From Blastomyces gilchristii SLH14081 (Eukaryota; Ascomycota; Eurotiomycetes; Onygenales; Ajellomycetaceae), in NCBI RefSeq assembly GCF_000003855.2, contig NW_003101669.1, positions 55,740 through 119,739 of the forward strand: a DNA stretch of 64,000 bases, written 5' to 3'. The position numbers and the translations under genes are program-made. The notes below the pieces were generated by a model. It was not told the DNA's origin. It saw only the letters and a list, made by a program, of their open reading frames with translations, and searched no databases. This document shows, in pieces, positions 49,573 to 60,415 of this stretch. Positions within the stretch are counted from its first letter, which is position 1. The number at the start of each line of letters is the position of its first letter.

Positions 49573-52500
49573 ATGACTGAAAGAACTAGAAACTCATATA
49601 CTTCAAACTCTGTGAACTCTACTACAGACACTCAGAAGCAGTGATCTAAATTATAAATAATCTCTGTAAAAGAAGTCTCAGAAAACTTATTAATCACTTA
49701 CAGAATATCATTCTTTACATCTGTAACAGAGAAACTCTCTGAACTTATAAATGAATCAATCTCAGTCAAGAATATTTTTGAGCATCTCTCACAGAATTAA
49801 GCTATTTTTCTATAAGAAATACTTATTATCTGTAAACACTTTTAAACTGAGGCTCTAGACATGATCTTCAGAGATATCTATGAATTAAAAAGAAACTGTC
49901 TTAAGCTGTGACTACTTAAGATCACTTACTGAATCACAATCTATAAAAGCTTTTATAAGTTTGTATTTAAAATTGACTTACAAGCTCAGCTGTGTGATAT
50001 AAAAGATGAAGAAGCTATTATCTATATAATGACAGATCTCTACTACACTGAAGTCAAGAACTGACTGAATTATCTAGAGAATGATTATGAGAGATTCTAC
50101 TGATATGTTCTCAAGATCTATCTGAAGAATAAGTTAAGAAACTCTGTGAGCTGAACAGAGAACATCTGAACTCTGATCATTATTATTAGAAAAAGAGATA
50201 AGAAATCTGATGAAGACTACTTACAGTGCTTTATAAAATTATAATATGAATTCAGATCTGTGAAAACAGAGTTCTGAAACAAGACCTGAATAATGATATT
50301 TATAAAGAGACTGAATAAAAATATACAGAATAAGCTTATTGAGTAAGACTCTAAGTTCTTGACTCTGAAGAAACTGATAACTCTTATTCACTGCTTACAG
50401 ATCAATGTGAGAGTCACAGATTTATAAAGAGTGAATCATTGACTGACTCTGCAAGAGTTAGAACAGCAGAGAACAGATTTGTCAGAGAAAGAGAATAAGA
50501 CATAGAGAGATTTATATCTAACTGCTGAGAAGAGAGAGAGAGTTTTATAAGCTTCTGTAAACAGAGTGTATAACAGAGAGATTAAGAAAAAGAGTCTCTA
50601 CTTTATCTATTTTAAATTAGAATATCTCTGTGCAAACTGTTCAGACAAATTAAAATAGAAATTTAAGAAGTTACAGACAGAGTCAGTAACAGTCTTCTTA
50701 AGAATCTTGAAACTAATATCTGAATCTGTTACTTCTCTGATGAAAATACTTACTTATAGAAAGAAACTGTACTGCAGTACTACTGCTTCATAAGTATAAA
50801 AAGTATTAATGAACTCAGGATCTCAGGTCACTATAGTGTCTCTAAAGCTTGTAAAGTGAATAAGCTGAATGATGAAAACTGAGAATCTACTCTTATAATA
50901 AGCAGAGTGTGAGAACTCAAATCTAAGAGTTGAGAGACTTATAAGAGTTATCTTTGAATTGCAAGATCTCTTCAGAATCTGAAGAAGATTTACAGAAACT
51001 ATAATTATTATAAACATCACAGATAATATATACTTAAAACTTGTATAACTTCAAAGACACAATTCATACATAGCTGTCTGTGAGTCAGGTTTATACTTCT
51101 GATCAGTGTTAACAGACTTACTTATAAAGATAGAATCAGTTGATACTGTAGAGTTGATTAGAGAAGATAAGTCTATCTATATAATAACTTTATAAATGTC
51201 TGAGAACTTTGTAATCATGAAAACTAAGCTTTAGATATCAGAGAAATACTGAGATCTTATAGAGATATTTAGTTTAATAAAAACAGCTGAGCTTTCTTCT
51301 CACCATAAGAAGAATCTGATAATATATTTAATAGAAGAATAGAAACTCTTCTGAGAATCAATCTATAAGCTCTCTCATCATGAGATAGAGATCTTGTGAG
51401 TCTATATGAAGAAGAATCTGAAGAATGACTTTATCTGATCTTCACAGATCTTTATAAAAGCCTCTGTGATATTTGTAAAGAAGAAGAATGAAGATCTCAG
51501 ATTGTGTGTAAACTATTATAATCTGAACTTCAAGATAATAAAGAGTCACTATCTTCTATTTCTGATTAAGAATGTGATTAACTGTCTCACAGAAGCTGTT
51601 ATATTCATATAACTGAATATAATTAATGTATATACACAGCTGTGAATACAGTCTGAGAATGAATAAAAGACTGTCTTTAGAACTGTGCTGAAATTATTTG
51701 AATATCTAGTAATGTCTTTTGATTTGACTAATATCCCTGTAATATTTCAGTCTTTTATTAATAAAACACTTTGTGTAGATCTGAATGTCTTTATAATAAT
51801 ATATCTGAATAATGTGATAATATACTCTGTGAAGAAGAAAGAACACACTGAGTATATATAAAGTATATTAAAGATCTTAGATAAGATAGAACTGTATATT
51901 AAGCTTATAAAGTGTAACTTCAGTATCTATTGAATTAATTTTCTATAATATCTAATTATCACAGATAATATTCAGATAAAATTTTTATAAATTAAGACTA
52001 TTCTATTATAACTGAAGTTAACTAGTATTCATAAGATTCTGATCTTTCTAAGCTTTGTGAATTGCTATAGATAATTTATCTTTGTATTCATAAGAATCTT
52101 CTTGACTCTTACAGATATACTGAAGAATGAAAATAAGAAGAAGTTATTCTGTGAATAGAGAATAGAAAGATTATTAAGAAGAGAGAACTGTAAGAACTTT
52201 CTTATCTCAGAAGCTCACAGAGTCTTTGTAAGATTGAAATAGATATTTACAGACACAGTGATACTATTTCACTTTAATTTCTTACTCTTAATCAGATTAA
52301 AGACAGATATCTTCTTCTTTACAATTTCAGAAATAGTCTTATAACTACAGCTAAATGAGAACTGAGTTTCAGTGATCTTTTTCTTATGAAAAATTTAATC
52401 TGTAAAGATTAACTATAATATTCATGATCAGAAACTTCTTATAATAGTGAAATTCTTCTATCACTGATATCACTACTTTAAGAGCTTTATAATAGTGATT

Positions 52501-54420
52501 ACTATTAAAATTAATCATAACAGTTTACAACTGTTTACTTTAATTAAGAAACTCTTACAGTAGCAGGTTTACTGAGCTCAGAGACTGAGTGAGTTCTGAT
52601 TCAAGATAGAATATATTAAGAGAACTAAGAACTCAGCAGACAGATTCTCTCATAGATCAGACTATATTAAGAAGATCAGAATAACAGATATAGAGAGACT
52701 AGAGAAGACAGAAAAGCTTTATAAGATGTCTGAAGTAAGTGTTATAAAGAGATTGACTGAAAAGTCTCTCAATTCTCTATAAGAGAAGAGAGAGAAGAAA
52801 GAAAAGAAGTCTGTATAACTACTCTCTATAACACTGAGAGTTAACACTCTGAGAATCTCTGTGAGAATTCTTGAAGAGAGTATCTATAATCTGAAGAGTT
52901 TATAAGCTTTGAGAAGTGCTGTGAAAGACCTGATATAAGAAGAAACAGAGTATAAGTCTTTATAAGATCTTCTATTCAGATTGTCTGAACTGCAACTGAA
53001 GAATGAATATACTTAATATATTCAGAAACTACTCACAGCAGGGATCAACTCTGCAGAAATAAAGAATTAAAGAGACTTAAATAGTTTCTTATAAAGAGAG
53101 AACTGAATTTATATATCTGTAAATAAGTTTCTATATATAGAACTTATTAAAAGATATCATGACTCTTCTCTAGTAAGTCATCTTATAGATACTAGAACTT
53201 ATAAGTTACTCATAAGAAAATACTTCTGACTGAAGATACAAGAACTTGTGAAGAAAATAGTGAATTCTTATACTATTTATCAGAGTTCATGAATAGTGTG
53301 ATTCAGATTATATAAAGAACTTACTTCTCTACTCATTCTATAGAAATCTTGAGAATAGTTAGAAATGAACACTATTATAAGTCTCTCTGAAAGTAAGAAC
53401 ATATATAATATCTACTTTGACAGTGTGCTGATGATAGTGAATCACTTTATTATGATAATACACTTTATATTCACTCACAAGAACTTGCAGTTAAAGGATT
53501 TGACTTATATCTTTATCTGTAATATAATTCAGTTGTATGAGTTATCTGTGAATATTATCTCAGATAGAGAATTAATTTTAATAGAGAAGTTCTGATCTGA
53601 TCTGATAACTATACTGAAGATCTCATCAAATCTAAGCACAGCTTTTTATCAATAGACAGATGATTAGATAGAATATCTGATAAGTATATTAAAACAGTAT
53701 CTGTAATACTTTGTTAATTACAATCAGAATAACTGAGTATATTAATTATCACTCACAGAGTTTATGTATAATAACTTAAAATATATCAATACAGATAAAA
53801 TCTTCTTTAAGATACTCACTGAGACTTATCTGTGAATAATCTTGATGAATTCACAAGAGTATACTATAGAGTGTGATGATATCTATGAATGAGCTAAGAG
53901 AATTCAGAATATTCAGAAGAAAGTCTGTGAATTCTTGAGAAAGACTCAAGAGTATCAGAAGAGATACTATGACTTCAAGTATATTATAAAGAGTTTTAAG
54001 AAAGATAATAGAGTCTGACTGAGTTTAGAAAATATCATTATACAGAGATCTAGTAAGAAGCTGAATCTCTTATAAACAGAGTCTTATAAGATTATAAAGA
54101 AAGTTAGTTTACAGTTCTATAGATTGAAACTGTTATCTAAGTTACAGATATACAATATTTTTCATGTCTCTTTACTTCATAAATATAAGGAATTCTCAGA
54201 AGAGAATTCTGTGACTCATCACTCTATTTATAAAATACTAAAGAGTGAAAGAGAATATCAGATTAAAGAGATTATTAACTCAGAGAAGTGAAATCACAAG
54301 CTCTAATTCAAGATTCAGTGATAAGAATATTCTGATAAGATGAATAAGTTCACTTAAGAATTATCTGAGCAGATAAGACATCTGTAAAAGCTAAGACATG
54401 ACTTTTATACTATGAATTCT
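49573..54420 (+). pseudogene. B2 gag-pol remnant with chromodomain
   Basis: Gag ATG at 49573 (MTERTRN). The CCHC knuckle near 50590-50630 is destroyed (Cys to Tyr). RT near 51480-52060, with the catalytic box YLNN near 51800, both Asp lost by G-to-A. RNase H near 52330-52500. The integrase zinc region (RTYKLL) is near 53190. The integrase core is open at 53365-53595, with IISDREL retained and the first Asp changed to Asn. The chromodomain lies near 54210-54400. Stops throughout. Confidence 0.87.
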
Positions 54421-56277
54421 GATAAGTCAGAATAATATAATCTTCACTAAGAATCTGATTATAATAAAGATATTAACACTGTCATTTATAAATTCTAGTC
54501 TATAAGATAATAAGTTTCTACTGAGATGAACAGTTTACAATGTATACAAAGAGAAGAAGAAATCATATTCTTATTAAAGTTAAAAAATAAGAAAACAGAA
54601 ATAGAACTGTGAATACAATTTAGAGACTAATAAAGAAAAAATAAAGAAAACTCATATTTATATTCTTAATATCTGTGATATTCAATCTCTTCACAACTAT
54701 CAATTTCTCTCTTCAAAGAAGCAGAGAGTATCATATCTGTAGTACAGATAATTATTACATTTAATATAAAGACTGCTGAAAATACACAGACTTCAGAAGA
54801 GCTGAATATCAGAGTATATATAATTATAACAGAGTCTTAAGAACTGACTATCTGTGTATATAACTAGATATCTCTTATAAAGCTGTGTTTACTTTCTCAG
54901 TTGTACTGAAGTATTCAGCCTGAAAACAATTGAGATATGAAGAGAAGACTCATCTGCTCAGATTAACTCTTATCACAAATTCATAATATTTGTATTGTCT
55001 TGATTATTCAGATTTTACAGATACTCAGAGATTTATCTCTCATTGATAATGAGATTGTAGAAATGCACTGCAGTATGAGAATCATTGATAGAGAATCTAG
55101 ACATATTTGCATATATCTGATCAGAGATTGTGTGAGCAGAGAAGAGATGATTATAGGTCTGTAAGACTGCAGAAGACACTGATAACACTGAGAGCTTTGT
55201 AAGAACTATTAGCTAGAATCTGTAAGAAATTGCTTATAAGAAGACTTACAGTAAAGAGCAGAACTGCACTACTTAGAGTCAGAAGCTGATCTGAGAGAGA
55301 TATGAAGTTAGTCACTGATCTGAAGATCAGATGTGATGATGAGACTGAGAGAGATGAAGATGCTGTTATAAGCAGTGATATCTCTGCTTCATCAGTCAGT
55401 AAAAAGTGATTAGAGAAGTTGTAGAAACACTCACAAAAAGCTCAGTAATAATCAGATATTGTTTATAAAGATATTGAAATTAAAAAATTTTTATTCTTGA
55501 GAAGTTCTTGAATTAATATACAGACATTGTTAGAAATACTCTCTCTCTATTATCTGAGTGAAAACACTTTGTGAATGAATGAGAATACTCACAGTTTATA
55601 AGAATAAAAGCTGTTACAGAAAAAGAGAAAAGAAGATAAGATTTCATAGATAGATCTGAGATATTTATACTACTCTAGAGAGATTTACTTACACTATGAA
55701 TAATTCTATAGAATAGTCAGATCACTCTAGTAAATAAAGAGTAATTATGAATTACAGATCTGAATCTTTCTATATAACTATAAAGAGTGATTACAGACTG
55801 TAGATATCTTGATTCTATAATTCTATAGAGTTGATGAAATAATGAAAAATTTCTCACAATTCTACAGTGTCAAAGAACAATGATTTATAAGAATGAGTGA
55901 AAGATTAACTTATAAATACTTCTCTTTGATAAGAGTAATCTTATAGAGAGTGATTCATCTGTGAGATAAATCTGTATAATGATTATATAAGAATCTTATG
56001 AAAATAATTAAGAGTTAACTGAAACTCTTGTGTATAAAAGATATAAGATAAATCTGTGTGATAGTCAGAGAAGAATCTGTAGATTATAAAGACTCTTATA
56101 AAATAAGAAACTGAGTGACAGACTCTTTTCTCTTTATAATAATAAGAGATTTTTCCTCACTGAGGTTTTTTTATAGATATAAAGAGTTTTTAGTAAGTAT
56201 CACTGCAGTGCTGAGCTGAGTCTATGAAGTCACTCAGTGAAAGACTTTGTAGATAAAGTCTTAGAGAGGAAAGAGTA
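54421..56277 (+). other. Long 3' tract of B2, downstream of chromodomain
   Basis: 1.86 kb between chromodomain and 3' LTR, unusually long for a Ty3/gypsy element and shared by B0 and B1. The plus-strand frame through 54721-55310 reads largely open except for stops at possible Trp, Arg or Gln codons, for example LESVRNCL and RAELHYLESEADL near the end. I recognise no family. The rest is AT-rich. Confidence 0.5.
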
Positions 56278-56535
56278 TATAAGAAATCTCACTTCTTATA
56301 GATTCTTTATCTCTATTTCTATCTCTCATATCATCAATAGAGTTAGTGACTCTTGACTACACATAACTATATAGACTGAAGTTTGTGAATACTATTCATA
56401 ACTCAGCTTGAATACTATTATACATTTGACTTCTACATTTTATCTTTCTATTACAAATACTTCTAGTAGTTAACAGTACATATCACGCCAAGCTGCAAAC
56501 ACTCAAATAATCGCCTGTGAGCTCTTATTCTTACA
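56278..56535 (+). repeat. 3' LTR of B2
   Basis: Inner tip mutated (TATAAGAAATCTCACTTC); outer end keeps AATAATCGCCTGTGAG. Preceded by a purine tract (AGAGAGGAAAGAGTA). Confidence 0.92.
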
Positions 56536-56540
56536 GTTTC

Positions 56541-57640
56541 TCTATCATCTTATGAAAGAACTGTAGAAAAGACCTGCTGAAATCACTCAATATCTCTGAT
56601 AGAATCTGATAAGATGTGATAATTGACTTTGCTGTTAATCTCTCTAAGAGTAAGAGTTATAGAAATATTCTGATCATCATGAACTGATTGAGCAAGAATA
56701 TAATATTGAAACCTTGTAATAAGATGAATACTGAACAAGTTACTGAAGCTTTTCTAAGAAGCTCATTCTATTAAATATATGAATTACTGAGATCTATAGT
56801 ATCAGATCAGAGCTGTCAATTTATGAGTACTATCTAAACAAGAATCTGTTAATTTCTCAAGATTATATATCATTTATCAACTGTCTATCACTCTAAGATC
56901 AATGATGTATTAGAATAGATAATTCAGACTGTAAAGAATTATCTTTATAAGTTCTGTAACTACTTATAAGATGATTGATATAACCTTCTTCTACACACTG
57001 AAGTTGCTATCAATGACTGAGATGTCATTTTAACAGATATAAGCCTGTTCTTTCTCATATACAGATATTATATGAAAGTACTGAATCTTCTAGAGATCAC
57101 ATATTTCACACTGAATCCCTGTAGTCTGATTCAGATTACTGATAATATAGTAATGAAACTCTGAGATGTCTGTGATTGAGCAGAAGCCTTCATAACAAGT
57201 GCTAAACAGAATTAAGAAGATTGAACTAATGTTCACTGAGACTCTACTAAGTAATATAAGATAGAAGATCTAGTATGATTGAATCTTAAGAATATACAGA
57301 TCACACACTCATCTCATACACTGAATTATCACTATACAAAGTATAAAGTGATAGAAGTTCTAAGTAGTTACAACTACTATCTTGACACATTATCAGAAAT
57401 TCATAATGTCTTTCATACAAGCTTGCTCTGCTGTGCTGTCACTGATTCATTCTCTTCTCAACTGACTTTCAACTGACAGCTGCCAGGAATTATAGAAGAA
57501 GATAACAAACTTGAATGAGAGATTAAAGATATTCTTGATAAGAGATCTCACAGCTGTGACTAACAATATCTTATGAAATGAGTCAGCTACAATCATCTGA
57601 CCTGAACTCTGAGTTTCATATTATTCATGATCACAGCTCT
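56541..57640 (+). pseudogene. A5 integrase end and chromodomain
   Basis: Resumes integrase after the B2 TSD. The integrase core runs to about 57050 and the pre-chromodomain segment is open at 57279-57476 (MNLKNIQITHSSH, VIEVLSSYNYYLDTLSEIHN). The chromodomain is at about 57510-57610 (EIEDILDKRSHSC-like). TGA and TAA stops are present. Confidence 0.85.
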
Positions 57641-57686
57641 TGACTGATGAGAGCTACATATAATTAAGAAAAGAGAGAGAGACTAA

Positions 57687-58006
57687 TGTAATGAGCTGTG
57701 CCTGATTAATTATATAGACTATTCTGTTACACTTCACAGATTTCTATCACTCTGATTCTCAGTTGCTGATCCTCAGTCAAAAATCTACAGAATTTCTATT
57801 TCTTCATCTCAAAGCTTCACTGTGTATGAAAACCTCTATTCTTTCACTCTGAAGTTTCACTGTGTATGTCACCATGTACATGTATAAATATTCACTTCAA
57901 TTACTGATTCTCACACTTTCTCTTTCTTTTCTTCTCTAATGTTTTTCACTTTGTTATATAAGACTTATAAATATTATACTAATCTATTCGGTGTAAACCT
58001 CTTACA
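57687..58006 (+). repeat. 3' LTR of A5
   Basis: 320 bp, from TGTAATGAGCTGTGCCTGAT to GTAAACCTCTTACA. It differs from other A LTRs by an extra duplicated segment around 57780-57870 (two CTTCACTGTGTATG blocks). No TSD partner, because the 5' end of A5 is missing. Confidence 0.88.
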
Positions 58007-58782
58007 ATAATAATAATGATAATAATAATGATAAAAGAGAGAGTGTATTAAAATATATTACTGACTTATCAAATATAAAGAGACTTAAAGAAAATATTAA
58101 CAGCTTTCAGAAATATACAGAAATAGCTACAGTGTTATATAGTAATATCATCTTCATTTAATACATATACTGTTAATATTCTTTGTACACATTTATTATA
58201 TAATCTGTATCAGAGATATATGCAGAAAACAGATCTTTATTACTAGAATAAATAATTGCAGTAATTCTCTGTTTTTATATTATAAAGATAAGTGGTTCTT
58301 CTTTCTTTCTTCTCTCTTTTCTCTTCTTCAAATCATCACTAATTTAAAGCTGGTATGAAAACTATTAAAACACTCTTAGAAATTCTTAAATTAAAGAATA
58401 TAGATTAATTAAATTTTTAATAAATATAGTAGAAATTAAATTATCTTCTATAATAATCAATTACATACTCTCTCAGTCTCTCTTAATAGTTACATTTTCT
58501 CTCTCTTTTAAAATAAACATAATGTGAGAAAAGTGAGTATCACATCAGATAATAATGATCAATACAGTCTTAGTACACAGAGCTGTATATATACAGTGTA
58601 TACTGAATTGAGAAGCTGTGTAAGTTATACACTAGTATCAGCATCTCAATAAGAGCTGTGTGATATGAAAAAGCTACAACTCTCACTTACATATGCAGAG
58701 AGTCAATCATCAGAGTAAGTATATATACATTGTATAAAAGTAATACTTTTTAATAATACTCAGTCTCTGATATCATGAAAAT
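58007..58782. other. Unassigned AT-rich DNA
   Basis: Begins with a short AATAATGAT-type microsatellite (58007-58034). I see no ORF, LTR, TIR or tRNA. It may be host DNA or an unrecognisable old repeat. Confidence 0.5.
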
Positions 58783-58796
58783 AAAATCTCTCTGTG

Positions 58797-59178
58797 TTTC
58801 CCCGGTGGCCGAATGGTTAATGCGGCCACCCGGTAGCACCTTGGCGTGGGAAACCAAGGCGCGTGGGTTTGAAACTCACAGGGGATACATTAAATCTGGA
58901 ACTCAAGCACCTCAGGTTCCTAATAAATACAGAGGTGTACAAATCGCTTCAATGAATTACTCTATGTTCCTGGGCTGGGAAGTTATTATCACATGTATCT
59001 AATTGTCACTTCTTTGTATTTTCCTATGTTCTTGTTATCTTGGCGTAGTCTCAACACCTGTATTTCCTCCTGTATAACCAACACTTGACCTGTATTTAAC
59101 ATCACGCAAGAACTCATTATAAGCTCCGCTTGCATATGAGTATAATGAAAGAAGAATAATAATAATAATAATAATAAT
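58797..59178 (+). mobile_element. SINE S4, best-preserved copy
   Basis: 382 bp with a perfect 14-bp TSD, AAAATCTCTCTGTG (58783-58796 and 59179-59192). The tRNA-like head reads CCCCGGTGGCCGAATGGTTA, with an A box (TGGCCGAATGGT, 58806-58817) and B box (GGGTTTGAAACTC, 58865-58877). An inner CCTTGG/CCAAGG stem suggests an anticodon-arm relic. Body of about 260 bp, then AATAAT tail. Many CpGs remain. The 75-codon frame at 58775-59002 is a by-product of the SINE. Confidence 0.93.
58806..58877 (+). promoter_or_regulatory. Pol III A and B boxes of SINE S4
   Basis: The A box resembles that of Ser/Leu-type tRNAs (TGGCCGAATGGT). The B box is GGGTTTGAAACTC; S1 and S3 keep GTTCGAAACCC. The spacing of about 60 bp is longer than in ordinary tRNAs because of the extra stem between the boxes. 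Confidence 0.65.
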
Positions 59179-59192
59179 AAAATCTCTCTGTG

Positions 59193-59732
59193 AGATTCAT
59201 TTTTATCAGAAGTTAGAGAATCTTATATTTTTCAAGATTATCTTCACATATCTTATCTGTGAAATTAATGAGAAGAATCATTGATTTCAGTGTTCTGCTC
59301 TTGATATTATTCAAGTGACAGCAGAGTTCACTCTGATCATACTTTTTAAGTATATATTTTCTAATTATTTACATTTATACAGATATATACTGATTATTTA
59401 TTAAATAATATTAAGATAATGACTCATTGCAGCTATGTTATTCTCACTGTGAGAGATACACAGTTAATAATGAATATTGTGAAGACTCTGAGAAGTAAGT
59501 ATTTTAAAAGTACTGCAGTTCTGCAATCTTGATTTTTTTTGTTTTTATTTTTTGTTTTTTTATTTTTCTTTTCTTTTTTTCTTTCTCTTTTTGTTTTATT
59601 TTTTGTTTTTTTGTTTTTTTTTTGTAATTTTATTTTTTTTATAATTAAAATTGTATGAATTATAATCTATGTTGAGAAAAGTAATGATATTTGATAATAC
59701 TCTCTGTTGAATTTTCAACAAATAAGCACTAT
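59193..59732. other. Unassigned AT-rich DNA with a T-rich tract
   Basis: No gene recognised. It contains a run of almost pure T and G/C-spaced T blocks at 59530-59645 on the plus strand. Possibly host intergenic DNA next to hAT3. Confidence 0.5.
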
Positions 59733-59740
59733 GTTATAAT

Positions 59741-60126
59741 TAGACTGACTGCTGAGATTATGAATTTCACATTTGATTTCATTTAATCTGATCTCATACA
59801 TTTCTTGGCATGAATTTCACTGAGACTAGTTATTAAAAAAACATGCAAAGTAACTATATATCAGATCTTAAAATGAAATCATGACTTGAAAAAAATAAGA
59901 AAGTGATCTTATTTAATCTCATTTAGTCTCATTCTTGATATAAAGTTACTATTTTTAGACATTTTAAGGTTTTTTTTAGACTATTTTTAATTTTTTAAAA
60001 AGTGATGCTTTTTGATAACACTTAAATAAGATTTAATGTCATTTAAAGCAATAAAAATAATTTAAATTGAGAAGTGAAAATCATGGTCTCATTTGAAAAA
60101 TGTGACAAGAGTGAACAGTAAGTTTC
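59741..60126 (+). mobile_element. hAT3: MITE truncated in view by B3
   Basis: Starts TAGACTGACTG, with the left 8-bp flank GTTATAAT (59733-59740) as its expected TSD half. It is colinear with the first three quarters of hAT1 up to GACAAGAG...AGTAAG, where the B3 LTR begins. The remainder should lie to the right of B3, outside the window. Confidence 0.85.
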
Positions 60127-60383
60127 TGTAAGAAATCCCGCTCCTCGCGGATTCTTTACCCCTATTCCTATCTCTCACATAACCAATAGAGCTAGCAGCC
60201 CTTGGCTACACACAACTATATAGACTGGAGTTCACAAATACTATTTACAACTCAGCTTGAATGCTATTATACACTTAACCTCTATATTTATCTTTCTACT
60301 GTGAACACTTCTAGTAGTTAACAGTACATATCACACCAAGCTGCAAACACCTGAATAATCGCCTGTGAGCACTTATTCTTACA
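60127..60383 (+). repeat. 5' LTR of B3
   Basis: 257 bp, TGTAAGAAATCCCGCTCCTC to GAGCACTTATTCTTACA. It has the most CpGs of any B LTR here and is the best template for the unmutated tip. Confidence 0.93.
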
Positions 60384-60415
60384 TTTCAAGCTCAGTCAGT
60401 CAGCAACCGCCTGTT

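Larger units (their letters stand above)
49283..56535 (+). mobile_element. B2: Ty3/gypsy family B, full length and uninterrupted
   Basis: 7253 bp with 258-bp LTRs (49283-49540 and 56278-56535) and perfect TSD GTTTC (49278-49282 and 56536-56540), inserted in the integrase of A5. It is the only complete, uninterrupted B copy and the reference for empty sites of the composite, S1 and A1. Confidence 0.95.
39922..58006 (+). mobile_element. A5: family A chromovirus, 5'-truncated, hosting A6 and B2
   Basis: Family A sequence starts just upstream of gag at 39922, directly against the C2 LTR, without a 5' LTR. It is present as 39922-40932, 46594-49282 and 56536-58006, split by A6 in the gag zinc-knuckle region and by B2 in the integrase. 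It ends in a 320-bp 3' LTR (57687-58006). Confidence 0.9.

Noticed and set aside
58797..58885. Functional tRNA gene in the SINE heads
   Set aside because: The same head occurs in four TSD-flanked copies with a common body and AAT tail, and has no matched acceptor stem of 7 bp.
58775..59002. 75-codon ORF; related frames at 23703-23894 and 11349-11567
   Set aside because: All are produced by the SINE head and body in different copies; no coding evidence.
59733..59740. TSD of hAT3
   Set aside because: The left 8 bp is visible but the right half lies beyond B3, so the duplication cannot be confirmed.
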